Source: Hydrogenophaga sp. (GTDB lineage Bacteria; Pseudomonadota; Gammaproteobacteria; Burkholderiales; Burkholderiaceae_C). Taken from it: 64,000 bases of DNA. Positions within the stretch are counted from its first letter, which is position 1; every line of letters starts with the position of its first letter. The stretch lies in contig NZ_JAOASO010000159.1 of assembly GCF_030158645.1 (NCBI RefSeq), positions 37,582 through 101,581 on the forward strand. The letters run 5' to 3'. Below are positions 15,804 through 24,256 of this stretch, one piece after another. The notes below the pieces were generated by a model that was not told the DNA's origin, did no database searches, and saw nothing but the letters and a program-made list of their open reading frames with translations. Made by a program: the position numbers and the translations under genes.

Positions 15804-16820
15804 TTACTTCAGGCCCTTGACCAGGCTGGCGTCGAAGGTGGCTTCGATCGGCGGGATCGTGGTGATCTGGCCCTTGGCCTTGAGCAGCTCGCCAATGATT
15901 TCGCCGCTGGCGTAATACGAGGTGGTTTCCTTGGCCTTGGTGAAGGCCTTGGGCATCTCGGCCACGGGGATGTTGTAGACGCCGGTGAGCTGCTCCTTCA
16001 CCTCGGCGGCGGACACGCCCATGAACTTGCCGATGATCTTGTGCGCTTCCGCGGGCTTGGCCTTCATGTAGGCCAGACCGTCCAGATACGCCTGCATCAC
16101 GCCGGTGATCTGCGCCGGCTTGGCCTTGATCACCTTGTCGTCGAACACCAGCACATCGGCGATCAGGCCCGGCGCGTTCTTGGAGGAGAACACCACCTTG
16201 AACTTCTTGCCGCCGCCCTGGCCCAGGATCTGCGAGAGGCTGGGCTCGTAGGTCACGCCGATGGGCAGCTGGCCGGAGGCCATGGCGGCCGGCACGGCTT
16301 CGGGCGTCATGCTCACCGGGGTGATGTCCTTCTCGGTCATGCCGGCGGTCTTGAGGGCATAAGAGAGCAGGAAATCGCTGGGCGAGAGCGGGTTGTAGCC
16401 GATCTTCTTGCCTTTGAAATCGGCCACCTTGGTGATGCTGCTGTCGGCCACGATGGCGTCGCCACCGTTGGAGTAGTCGATGGGCATGACCACCTTCATG
16501 TTGCGGCCGGCGGCGACTTGCCCGACCACCTGGTCATAGGTCAGCATGCCGCCGTCCACCGCGCCCGAGGCGATGGCCGCCGGGATCAGCGCCGGGTCGT
16601 TGAAGACCTGCAGCGAGACCTTGAGGTTGTATTTCTTGTAGAGGTCCAGCGCCTCGGCCACGTAGAACGGGCCGTAGCCGATCCACACCACGGTGGCGAT
16701 CTTCATCTGGGTGGGCGCCTGGGCGAACGAGGAAAAGGCGGCCAGCGAGAGGGCCAGGCCCAGGGCCGGCTTGAAGAAGTGGTTGCGCCGGCTGGACAGG
16801 GTGGGGGCAGAGGTTTTCAT
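15804..16820 (-). CDS. NitT/TauT-type ABC substrate-binding protein
   Basis: A 338-residue periplasmic protein of the SsuA/ThiY/TauA class (NMT1-like). It has a signal peptide ending AAFSSFAQA and the family opening TVVWIGYGPFYVAEALDLYKK. Such proteins bind sulfonates, nitrate, pyrimidines or aromatic anions. The ATG at 16820 has GGAG seven bases upstream; MEPL at 16832 is a less likely start. No matching permease or ATPase is adjacent, so it is an orphan that may use the polar amino acid transporter or one elsewhere. It is the first gene of the minus-strand catabolic run, with a 77-base gap to the desaturase. Confidence 0.9.
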   Translation of the reverse strand: MKTSAPTLSSRRNHFFKPALGLALSLAAFSSFAQAPTQMKIATVVWIGYGPFYVAEALDLYKKYNLKVSLQVFNDPALIPAAIASGAVDGGMLTYDQVVGQVAAGRNMKVVMPIDYSNGGDAIVADSSITKVADFKGKKIGYNPLSPSDFLLSYALKTAGMTEKDITPVSMTPEAVPAAMASGQLPIGVTYEPSLSQILGQGGGKKFKVVFSSKNAPGLIADVLVFDDKVIKAKPAQITGVMQAYLDGLAYMKAKPAEAHKIIGKFMGVSAAEVKEQLTGVYNIPVAEMPKAFTKAKETTSYYASGEIIGELLKAKGQITTIPPIEATFDASLVKGLK

Positions 16821-16858
16821 CAGGGGCTCCATGGGTTGTAAGGACGTGCAGGAAGAAG

Positions 16859-16872
16859 CGATCACGTGATCG
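16859..16872. promoter_or_regulatory. 14-bp perfect palindrome upstream of the NitT/TauT gene
   Basis: CGATCACGTGATCG is fully symmetrical and lies about 40 bases before the start of the binding protein, where the operon promoter is expected. It suits a dimeric repressor or activator. The MarR gene upstream is one candidate. The rest of 16873-17120 (about 250 bases) shows no gene or other site. Confidence 0.45.
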
Positions 16873-17120
16873 TTCTCCCGGGCTTTTGTCCCTCCGTGGA
16901 GCCTGCGATGAGGCCGGCACACTCTCGGACCAGACACCGCGCGGCGCATCGCCTCGCGGTCGGAACCCTAGTGCACCTGAGTGCTGAGCAGATGGTCGGG
17001 CGGACCCTGGATCGCTCTTCTTGCGGAATGGTGGTCAGCAGAAAGCGTGCCAGGCTGGTCGGCGCTCTGCATGCCGCTTGAACGCCCCTGCTGCACCAAA
17101 AGCAGAAGCTGTGCGCCCTT

Positions 17121-17681
17121 TCAGCGGCGTGGTGCCGCCTTGGTCCGCCCCGTGTTGGTGCGGGTTGCGCGGACTTTGGGGGAGGCCGCCGGCCTGGCCA
17201 CGGTGTCGTCCGTGTCCACCGGCAACAGGGGCACAAAAGGTGCCCGGGCGTCGTCGGCCAGACCCTGGGTGAGCGCTTCGAGGATCTCGATCAGCTGGTG
17301 GCGCTGCGTCATCGACAAAGGCGAGAGCAGCCGCTGGTAGGCCTGCTCGGCCGGTCCGCGCGCCTGCTGCAACAGTTTCTGGCCGCTCGGGGTGAGCACC
17401 ACCGCCATCTGGCGTCGGCTGTGCTCGGCCATGCGCCGCTCGATCAGTCCGCGTTCTTCGAGGCCTTTGCACACCCGCATGACGGTGACCTTGTCAAAGG
17501 CGAGTGCGCGCGCCAACCGGGTCTGGTCCAGGCCGGGTTCGCTGGACAAGACGGTGAGCACGCCGTACTGGGCCGGGGTGAGACCCACACTGGCGCAAGC
17601 GTTCTCGAACACCGCCGCCGAGATCTGGTGGGTGCGGCGCAACAGGAAGCCCGGGCGCTGGTACAAGTCTTTCAAGGTCAT
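17121..17681 (-). CDS. MarR-family transcriptional regulator
   Basis: A 186-residue dimeric winged-helix regulator with the MarR core LTPAQYGVLTVLSSEPGLDQ, recognition region FDKVTVMRVCKGLEERGLIERR and wing SRRQMAVVLTPSGQKLL. The C-terminal tail of about 30 residues is Pro/Arg/Lys-rich and longer than usual. TAGAAT lies eight bases before its ATG with no ribosome binding site, so its mRNA may be leaderless. It is divergent from a Bug receptor and a FAD monooxygenase, the common arrangement for control of aromatic or organic acid catabolism; a palindrome lies in the shared region. Confidence 0.9.
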   Translation of the reverse strand: MTLKDLYQRPGFLLRRTHQISAAVFENACASVGLTPAQYGVLTVLSSEPGLDQTRLARALAFDKVTVMRVCKGLEERGLIERRMAEHSRRQMAVVLTPSGQKLLQQARGPAEQAYQRLLSPLSMTQRHQLIEILEALTQGLADDARAPFVPLLPVDTDDTVARPAASPKVRATRTNTGRTKAAPRR

Positions 17682-17689
17682 GGTTCGGG

Positions 17690-17695
17690 ATTCTA
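17690..17695 (-). promoter_or_regulatory. TAGAAT -10 hexamer of the MarR gene
   Basis: The minus strand has TAGAAT eight bases before the MarR ATG. Transcription would start within a base or two of the start codon. Confidence 0.5.
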
Positions 17696-17729
17696 CGAAT
17701 GGCAGCCTCCCGCCTGCCGTTTCAAAATG

Positions 17730-17743
17730 GTTCGCATGCTAAC
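17730..17743. promoter_or_regulatory. Candidate MarR operator
   Basis: GTTCGCATGCTAAC is a 14-bp near-palindrome (six of seven pairs match) between the divergent MarR and Bug genes, 16 bases before the Bug start, over its probable core promoter. Its TTNGCATGCNAA centre resembles published MarR-type sites. Confidence 0.45.
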
Positions 17744-17758
17744 GATAGGAGACATCCG

Positions 17759-18742
17759 ATGACACGCTTGTACACCCTCACCGGCCGAGCCTGGCGCAGC
17801 CTCCTGGCTCTGGCACTGTTCGCCGGCACCGGTCTGGCCCAGGCCCAGACGTCCGATGTGCCGCTGCGCCTGATCGTGCCCTTCACCCCGGGCACCGGCA
17901 TCGACCTGATCGCCCGCACCATCGGTCCCAAGCTGTCGGAGCGCCTGAAACGCCCGGTGGTGGTGGACAACCGGGCTGGCGCCTCCGGCAACATCGGGAC
18001 CGAGGCCGTGGTGCGCGCCGCGCCCGATGGCAACACCTTGCTGGTGAGTGTGAACACCCTGGTGATGAACCGCAGCCTGTACCCGCAGGCGCCGTTCGAC
18101 CCGCTGCGCGATCTCACCCCGGTGGGGCTGACCAGCTGGGGCCAGCTGATGCTGGTCACCCACCCCAAGACGGGGTTCAAGACCGCCGGCGACCTGGTGG
18201 ATGCTGCGCGCCGCGCGCCGGGCCAGCTCAACTACGCCTCACCCGGCGTGGGCACGCCGCACCATTTGTCGATGGAGCTCTTCAAGAACGCCAGCAAGAG
18301 TTTCATCACGCACATCCCGTACCGAGGCACCGGCCCCGCGCTCACCGACATGATCGGTGGCCAGGTGGATGCGATGTTCCTGCCGATCCACGTCGCGCTG
18401 CCGCAGATCCGCAGCGGGCGGCTGGTGGCGCTGGCCATCGGCAGCGACAAGCGCCACGCCCTGCTGCCCGAGGTGCCCACGCTGACCGAGTCGCGCACGG
18501 CCGACGTGAACGTGGACATGTGGTACGGCGTGTTCGCGCCCAAGGGCATGGCGCCGGCCATGGTCGCCACGCTCAACCGCGAGATCAACAGCATCCTGGC
18601 CAGCGAAGACGTGAAGAAGGCGTTCTCCGGCCAGGGCATGGACCCGAGCACCGGCACGCCCGAGGCGTTCGGCCAGTTGGTGGAGAAGGACGCGGAGCGC
18701 TGGGCCCGGCTGATCAAGACCCAGAACATCAAGGCTGAATGA
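17759..18742 (+). CDS. Bug-family tripartite tricarboxylate (TTT) receptor
   Basis: A 327-residue periplasmic binding protein of the Bordetella uptake gene (TctC) family, with signal peptide LLALALFAGTGLAQA and the family segments LRLIVPFTPGTGIDLIARTI, VVDNRAGASGNIGTEAVV and PYRGTGPALTDMIGGQVDAM. These receptors bind carboxylates and small aromatics. The ATG at 17759 has AGGAG upstream. No TctA/TctB membrane genes are near, which is normal for the many orphan Bug proteins of Burkholderiales. The FAD monooxygenase follows 36 bases later; the pair probably captures and hydroxylates the same compound. Confidence 0.92.
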   Translation: MTRLYTLTGRAWRSLLALALFAGTGLAQAQTSDVPLRLIVPFTPGTGIDLIARTIGPKLSERLKRPVVVDNRAGASGNIGTEAVVRAAPDGNTLLVSVNTLVMNRSLYPQAPFDPLRDLTPVGLTSWGQLMLVTHPKTGFKTAGDLVDAARRAPGQLNYASPGVGTPHHLSMELFKNASKSFITHIPYRGTGPALTDMIGGQVDAMFLPIHVALPQIRSGRLVALAIGSDKRHALLPEVPTLTESRTADVNVDMWYGVFAPKGMAPAMVATLNREINSILASEDVKKAFSGQGMDPSTGTPEAFGQLVEKDAERWARLIKTQNIKAE

Positions 18743-18778
18743 CATGAAACACCCCCGCTGCGCTCCGGAGCAACTGAC

Positions 18779-20011
18779 ATGACGATGGCCATTGTGGGCG
18801 GCGGAATCGCCGGTTTGGCGTTTGCGTTGGCCCTCCACCAGCGGGGCATGGCCTGCGACGTGTACGAGAGCGTGCCCGACGTCAAGGAGCTCGGCGTGGG
18901 CATCACGCTGCTGCCGCACGGCGTGCAGGAACTCACCGCGCTGGGTCTGCTGGCGCAGCTGGAGGCCGTGGGGATCGAGAACCGCGAGAGTGTGTTCTTC
19001 AACCGCTTCGGCCAGCGCGTGTACGGCGAGGCGCGTGGGCGTCACGCGGGCTACGAACTGCCCGAGTTGGGCATTCACCGCGGCAAGCTGCACCGCATCC
19101 TCTTTGAGGCTGCGCTGGAGCGCCTGGGTTCCGAGCACGTGCACACCGGCCACCGCTGCACCGGGCTGGCGCAGGACGCCGATGGCGTCACGCTCTCGTT
19201 TGCCGACAACGCACAAGGCCCGGTGGCGCCGGTGCGTGCACCGTGGGTGGTGGCCTGCGACGGCGTGAATTCCGCGATCCGCAAGCATTTCTACCCGCAG
19301 GACAGCGTCTGCTACGGCGGCATCAACACCTGGCGCGGCACCACCGTGCACAAGCCGATCCTGGGCGGCAAGAGCTACATCCGGATCGGCTCCATCGACA
19401 CCGGCAAGATGGTGATCTACCCCATCGTGGACAACGTGGACGGGCAGGGCAACCAGCTCATCAACTGGGTGGCCGAGATCCGCGACAGCGAAGCCCGCAT
19501 GAACGACTGGAACCGCCCGGGTCGCCCCGAAGATTTCTTGCCGACCTTCGCCGACTGGCGCTTCGACTGGCTCGACGTGCCGGCGCTCATCACCTCGGCC
19601 GAGCACGTGTTCGAATACCCCATGGTCGACAAGGACCCGCTGCCGCGCTGGAGCTTCGAGCGCGTCACGCTCATGGGCGACGCCGCCCACCCGATGTATC
19701 CCCGCGGCTCCAACGGCTCGGCCCAGGCGCTGATCGATGCCCGCACGCTGGCCGACGAGATCGCCACCGCGCATGCCGCCGGCGGTGACCTGCGCGCTGC
19801 CCTGCAGCGCTACCAGGCCGCACGTCTGCCCGCCACCGCCCGCGTGGTGGAGACCAACCGCACCCTGCCGCCGGACTTCATCATCATGAAGGCCGACGAA
19901 CTCAGCGGCGGCAAGCCGTTCGACAACATCGACGATCTCATCAGCCAGGACGAGCTGCGCGCCATTTCGGACAATTACAAGCAGATTGCGGGCTTTGCGC
20001 TGAAGGCTTGA
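18779..20011 (+). CDS. FAD-dependent aromatic-type monooxygenase
   Basis: A 410-residue group A flavoprotein hydroxylase. The N-terminal Rossmann motif is IVGGGIAGLAFALAL, the DG motif is in VACDGVNSAIRK, and the second FAD motif is GDAAHPMYPRGSNGSAQA near residue 300. Relatives include salicylate and 3-hydroxybenzoate 6-hydroxylases, which use NAD(P)H and oxygen. Phylogeny would be needed to name the substrate. GGAG lies about ten bases before the ATG. It is cotranscribed with the Bug receptor under probable MarR control. Confidence 0.88.
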   Translation: MTMAIVGGGIAGLAFALALHQRGMACDVYESVPDVKELGVGITLLPHGVQELTALGLLAQLEAVGIENRESVFFNRFGQRVYGEARGRHAGYELPELGIHRGKLHRILFEAALERLGSEHVHTGHRCTGLAQDADGVTLSFADNAQGPVAPVRAPWVVACDGVNSAIRKHFYPQDSVCYGGINTWRGTTVHKPILGGKSYIRIGSIDTGKMVIYPIVDNVDGQGNQLINWVAEIRDSEARMNDWNRPGRPEDFLPTFADWRFDWLDVPALITSAEHVFEYPMVDKDPLPRWSFERVTLMGDAAHPMYPRGSNGSAQALIDARTLADEIATAHAAGGDLRAALQRYQAARLPATARVVETNRTLPPDFIIMKADELSGGKPFDNIDDLISQDELRAISDNYKQIAGFALKA

Positions 20012-20157
20012 CCGCGGGCGCCGCCCTGGCGGTGTGGGGGGTATCCGACAGCCGTCGGGGCCTGCTGCGCAGTGGACACCTCTTGCGCGCTGTTTTGTGG
20101 CACTGTCGGCCAAGGTGCCGTCCGCCGGGGACGGGACACCCACCTTGTGCACCCAGC

Positions 20158-22269
20158 ATGCCGCGACTCACACGACAGACACGTATCCGAACGGAAGAGA
20201 ACCCCGGGCTCCGTGGCCCTGCCGGGCGCTCGTTGTGCGCGCTCGCCCTGGCGTGGGGTGTCGTGGTCTGCTCCGGCACACAGGCGCAGACCGTGCTGCG
20301 CTACGGCGGCGACGCGGCGTTTGCCCCGTTTGAATCGCTCGGCGCCAGCGGCGAGCCCGAAGGCTTCCAGATCGACCTGATGCGGGCCCTCGGCCGTGAA
20401 CTCGGCCTGGAGGTCACCATCCAGCTGCAAAGCTGGCCTTCCACGGTGGAGGCCTTCAAGGCCGGGCGGGTGGACGTGATCGCCATGGTGCAGACCACCG
20501 AGCGGCGTGCTTACGCGCACTTTCTCAAGGGCCATGCTGCGCCCGCGTTTGCGGTGTACCTGCCGGTCGGCCAAGCCGCTCCGCGGGCGCTGCAAGACCT
20601 CCAAGGCTCGCGCATCGCCGTGCTGGACCACGAACCCATGCGGGAGAGCCTGGGCAAGTGGCTCTCAGGCATCAGCGGACCCTATGTGCGCACGCCCGAT
20701 GCGCTGTCTGCCCTGCAGTCCGTCCAGCTCGGTTTTGCCGACATGGCCTTGCTGCCGCGTGCCTACGCCGATCCCTTGATGGCCAGCGGTGAGGTCAGCG
20801 GACTGGTGCGTGCGCTGGGGGACCTGCGTCTGCAGTCCTATTCGCTGGCGGTGGTGCGCGACAACGACGCGCTGCGCCAGCGGCTGCAGGTCGCGCTGGA
20901 CCGTCTGGAGAGCAACGGCACGCTGCCCGCGCTGCGCGAGCGCTGGCTCAACGACGAACCCGCCACCGCCGAGCAGCAGGCCATGGCCCGCGATCTGGAT
21001 CAGCAGCGGACATGGACCTGGCTGGTCGCGCTGGGCGGCACGTCCCTGCTGGTGCTGGCGGGACTCGGGCTGCGCCATCGCGGACGGGCGGTATCGCATG
21101 AGCGCACGCGGCGCGAGGCCGCCGAGCGCTCGCTGCGCCGCTCAGAAGATTTGCTGGAGCGCACCTTCCAGCGCAACCCCGAGCCCATGCTGGTGGTGGA
21201 CCACCACAGCGGTCTGGTGCAGGACGCCAACCCGGCGGTCGCCGCGCTGTTGGGCGTGGCAGAAGACCGGGTGGTGGGCCGCCCGTTGCGCGATCTGGCG
21301 CATCACATCGGCATGGACACACTCAAGCGCATGGCACGCGCCATCGATCTGAACGGCTTGCTGGACGCACTGCCGGTGAGCGTGACCCGCGCCGATGGCC
21401 AGCAGCGCGCGTGTCTGGTGAGTGCCGACAAACTGCGCGTGGGTGATCACACCATCGTGCTGTGCATCGTGCGCGACGTGACCGAGCGACTGGCGCAGGA
21501 CCCGGTGTTTCGCCAGGGCTACCAGTCCCTGCACGAAGAATTCGCCCAGGCCCGCCGGGACGCCCCCGAGACGTTGCCACCCACCGATCACGGCGAAGAC
21601 CGCCTGCGCGAGTTCACCCGCGCCGTGGCGCACGACTTGCGGGCGCCCCTGCTGGCGATCCAGGGCTTCATGGGCCTGATGCGCGAGCGCCTGCAACTCG
21701 GGCACACCGATGAGGCGCTGGAATACAGCGAGCAGGTGGACAAAGCCACGCGGCGCATGAACGCCATGATCGAAGCCTTGACCAACCTGGCCCAGATCGA
21801 CCAACACCCGCTCAAGCGCCGCAGCATCGACATGCGTGCCCTGTCCGAAGACACCTGGACCCTGGTGCGAAGCGGAGAGACCGCGCGTTCGATCGAAATC
21901 CGGTTCGACCCGCTGCCCCCGGCGATGGGTGACGCCGATCTGGTGGCCCAGGTGTGGCAGAACCTGCTGCACAACGCGTGGAAATACTCGGCCCGCGTGC
22001 CGGTGTCACGCATCCGGGTGGACAGTTTTCAGGAAGCGGGACGCACCTGGTACCGCGTGGCCGACAACGGCGCCGGCTTCGACATGGCGCACGCCCGCGC
22101 GCTGTTCCAACCGTTTCGGCGCATGCACGCGGCGTCGCAGTTCGAGGGCAGCGGCATTGGCCTGAGCATGGTTCAGCGCATCGTGCGCCACCACGGGGGT
22201 GAGGTGCGCTTGCGCAGCCAGATCGGCGTGGGCACGGTGGCCGAATTCACGCTCGACGCAGCGGCCTGA
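20158..22269 (+). CDS. Sensor histidine kinase with periplasmic solute-binding domain (EvgS/BvgS-like)
   Basis: The 703-residue protein has a signal segment at about 24-44, a family 3 solute-binding sensor domain at about 46-270, a membrane segment at 286-305, a PAS domain at about 335-445, HisKA with His492 (AVAHDLRAPLLA) and an HATPase domain ending with GSGIGLSMVQRIVRHHGG. It therefore senses a periplasmic ligand directly. Unlike EvgS and BvgS it has no receiver or Hpt domain, and no response regulator gene is adjacent. The start is uncertain: the ATG at 20158 lacks a ribosome binding site, and the frame is open back to 20008. Confidence 0.85.
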   Translation: MPRLTRQTRIRTEENPGLRGPAGRSLCALALAWGVVVCSGTQAQTVLRYGGDAAFAPFESLGASGEPEGFQIDLMRALGRELGLEVTIQLQSWPSTVEAFKAGRVDVIAMVQTTERRAYAHFLKGHAAPAFAVYLPVGQAAPRALQDLQGSRIAVLDHEPMRESLGKWLSGISGPYVRTPDALSALQSVQLGFADMALLPRAYADPLMASGEVSGLVRALGDLRLQSYSLAVVRDNDALRQRLQVALDRLESNGTLPALRERWLNDEPATAEQQAMARDLDQQRTWTWLVALGGTSLLVLAGLGLRHRGRAVSHERTRREAAERSLRRSEDLLERTFQRNPEPMLVVDHHSGLVQDANPAVAALLGVAEDRVVGRPLRDLAHHIGMDTLKRMARAIDLNGLLDALPVSVTRADGQQRACLVSADKLRVGDHTIVLCIVRDVTERLAQDPVFRQGYQSLHEEFAQARRDAPETLPPTDHGEDRLREFTRAVAHDLRAPLLAIQGFMGLMRERLQLGHTDEALEYSEQVDKATRRMNAMIEALTNLAQIDQHPLKRRSIDMRALSEDTWTLVRSGETARSIEIRFDPLPPAMGDADLVAQVWQNLLHNAWKYSARVPVSRIRVDSFQEAGRTWYRVADNGAGFDMAHARALFQPFRRMHAASQFEGSGIGLSMVQRIVRHHGGEVRLRSQIGVGTVAEFTLDAAA

Positions 22270-22274
22270 GTCGC

Positions 22275-23177
22275 TCAACCCATGCCGTTGCGCCGGGCCA
22301 GCTCGACAAACAGCGCCGAGTGGTCCAGGTCGGCCAGCCCGTGCTCGACCGACTGGGCGTAGAGCTGCTCGAACAAACCGGTGATCGGCGCATCGAAGCC
22401 GACTTCCGCCGCGGTGGTCAGCGCGTTGCGCATGTCCTTGAGTTGCACCGCCACCGCTGCGCGCTTGGTGAAGTCGCGCTCCACCATGCGCTGGCCGTGC
22501 ACCTGCAGGATGCGGCTGTCCGCAAAGCCGCCGGTGATGGCCTGCTTGACCTTGCCCATGTCGGCTCCGCCCTTCTCGCACAGCAGCAGGGCCTCCGCCA
22601 CGGCGCCGATGGTGATGCCCACGATCATCTGGTTGGCCAGTTTGGCCAGCTGCCCTGCGCCGTGCGGACCGACATGCACCGGGCGTCCCAGCAGCTCGAA
22701 CACCGGACGCAGGCGCTCGAAGTCGGCAGCCTCGCCGCCCGCCATGATGGCCAGTGTGCCGGCCTCGGCGCCCACCGTTCCGCCCGAGACCGGTGCGTCC
22801 AGGTGGTGCAGGCCGGCGGCCTCCAGGCGGCTGGCATGGTCGCGCGCCTGGCGCGGCAGGATGGACGACATGTCCACCACCACGCTGCCCGGGCGCAGGT
22901 GGTCCACCGTGTGCTGGTTGAACAGCACGTCTTCCACGATGTCGCCGTTTTCCAGCAGGGTGATCACGATGTCGGCCCCGGACACGGCGCCGGCGGGTGT
23001 GTCGGCCACGCGCGCGCCGAAGGGGGTCAGTCGCTCGGCCTTGCTGCGCGAGCGGTTCCACACACTGACCGTGCAGCCGGCTTCGCACAGGCGCCGGGCC
23101 ATGGGGAAACCCATCAGGCCAATGCCGAGCACGGCGATCTGGAGGGCGGACGTGGTGGGGGCGGAGTTGGTGTTCAA
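22275..23177 (-). CDS. NAD(P)-dependent 3-hydroxyacid dehydrogenase (HIBADH/GlxR family)
   Basis: A 300-residue beta-hydroxyacid dehydrogenase with the Rossmann motif VLGIGLMGFPMARRL, the substrate-binding signature DAPVSGGTVGAEAGTLAIM and the catalytic Lys in GAGQLAKLANQ. It could be 3-hydroxyisobutyrate dehydrogenase or tartronate semialdehyde reductase; no valine or glyoxylate genes nearby decide this. The only in-frame start before the Rossmann strand is a TTG at 23177 with no clear ribosome binding site, so the start is tentative. It converges on the sensor kinase gene. Confidence 0.88.
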   Translation of the reverse strand: MNTNSAPTTSALQIAVLGIGLMGFPMARRLCEAGCTVSVWNRSRSKAERLTPFGARVADTPAGAVSGADIVITLLENGDIVEDVLFNQHTVDHLRPGSVVVDMSSILPRQARDHASRLEAAGLHHLDAPVSGGTVGAEAGTLAIMAGGEAADFERLRPVFELLGRPVHVGPHGAGQLAKLANQMIVGITIGAVAEALLLCEKGGADMGKVKQAITGGFADSRILQVHGQRMVERDFTKRAAVAVQLKDMRNALTTAAEVGFDAPITGLFEQLYAQSVEHGLADLDHSALFVELARRNGMG

Positions 23178-23317
23178 GAGAGGGTCTGAGGATGGGTTGG
23201 CGGGAGTGGCTGGGCCGGCAAGGAACGCCGGATGGGCATTGTGGCGTCAGAACGGCGACGTTTCATGAGCCGGTCAGGACACGCTGAAAACGACCCTCCG
23301 TGACACAATGCGCGACC

Positions 23318-24202
23318 ATGGAAAAAACACCTTCGACCGACCCCGCGTGGCTGAACCGCGAGTACAACAACCGCGAGCTGGTGCCCGAGCATGCGGCCCA
23401 CTTCGAGCGCTGGGCCCGGACTTCCGAGCAGGTGCGACAGGGCAGCCGACCGTTGCTGGACGTGAGCTATGGCCATGGCCCCGGCGAGACGCTGGACATC
23501 TTTCCCGCGCCACGCAAGCCGGGCACGCCGCTGGCGCCGGTGATGGTGTTCATCCACGGCGGCTACTGGCGCAGCCTGGACAAATCCGACCACTCGTTCA
23601 TTGCGCCCGCGTTCACGAAGCACGGCGCTTGCGTGGTGATGCCCAACTACGCACTGTGCCCGGCGGTCACCATTCCCGACATCGTGATGCAGATGGTGCA
23701 CGCGCTGGCCTGGACCTTCCGCCACATCGCTGCGCACGGCGGTGATCCGCACCGCATTTCGGTGGTGGGCCATTCGGCGGGCGGGCACCTGGCCACGATG
23801 ATGCTGGCCTGCGAATGGACGCGTGTGGGTGGCGATCTGCCCGAGTCGTTGGTGAAGAACGCGCTGTCGATCTCGGGCCTTTACGACCTGGAGCCGGTGC
23901 GCCTCACACCGTTCGTTCAGCCGTCGTTGAACCTGACACCTTCGCAGGTGAAGAAGGCCAGCCCGGTGCGTTTGCCTGCGCCTTTGCTGCGCGAAGGTCG
24001 CGGGCAGTTGTTTGTTGCTGCTGGAGCGGATGAGAGCAGCGAGTTCCAGCGCCAGAACCGCATCATCCAGCAGGCCTGGGGGTCGGAGGTGGTGCCGGTG
24101 TGCGAGGCGTTGCCGGGGCTCAACCACTTCAGCATTGTTGAGGCCTTGGTTCAGCCGAAACACCGGTTGCACGGGATGGCGCGGGAACTGCTCTCCGTTT
24201 GA
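23318..24202 (+). CDS. Alpha/beta hydrolase (kynurenine formamidase/esterase-like)
   Basis: A 294-residue hydrolase with the oxyanion motif VFIHGGYW, the nucleophile elbow GHSAGGHLA and a C-terminal His in GLNHFSIVEAL. HGGYW and the length are typical of bacterial carboxylesterases of the hormone-sensitive-lipase/arylformamidase-like group. The ATG at 23318 is preferred to a GTG at 23300 because CACAAT lies eight bases before it, the leaderless arrangement seen at other genes here. It is divergent from the dehydrogenase and converges with guaC. Substrate unknown. Confidence 0.85.
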   Translation: MEKTPSTDPAWLNREYNNRELVPEHAAHFERWARTSEQVRQGSRPLLDVSYGHGPGETLDIFPAPRKPGTPLAPVMVFIHGGYWRSLDKSDHSFIAPAFTKHGACVVMPNYALCPAVTIPDIVMQMVHALAWTFRHIAAHGGDPHRISVVGHSAGGHLATMMLACEWTRVGGDLPESLVKNALSISGLYDLEPVRLTPFVQPSLNLTPSQVKKASPVRLPAPLLREGRGQLFVAAGADESSEFQRQNRIIQQAWGSEVVPVCEALPGLNHFSIVEALVQPKHRLHGMARELLSV

Positions 24203-24256
24203 CGTTGCGTTTTCTCCGGCCAGGCCGGTCGCTCGTCAGGGCAGTTTCCAAACCCC

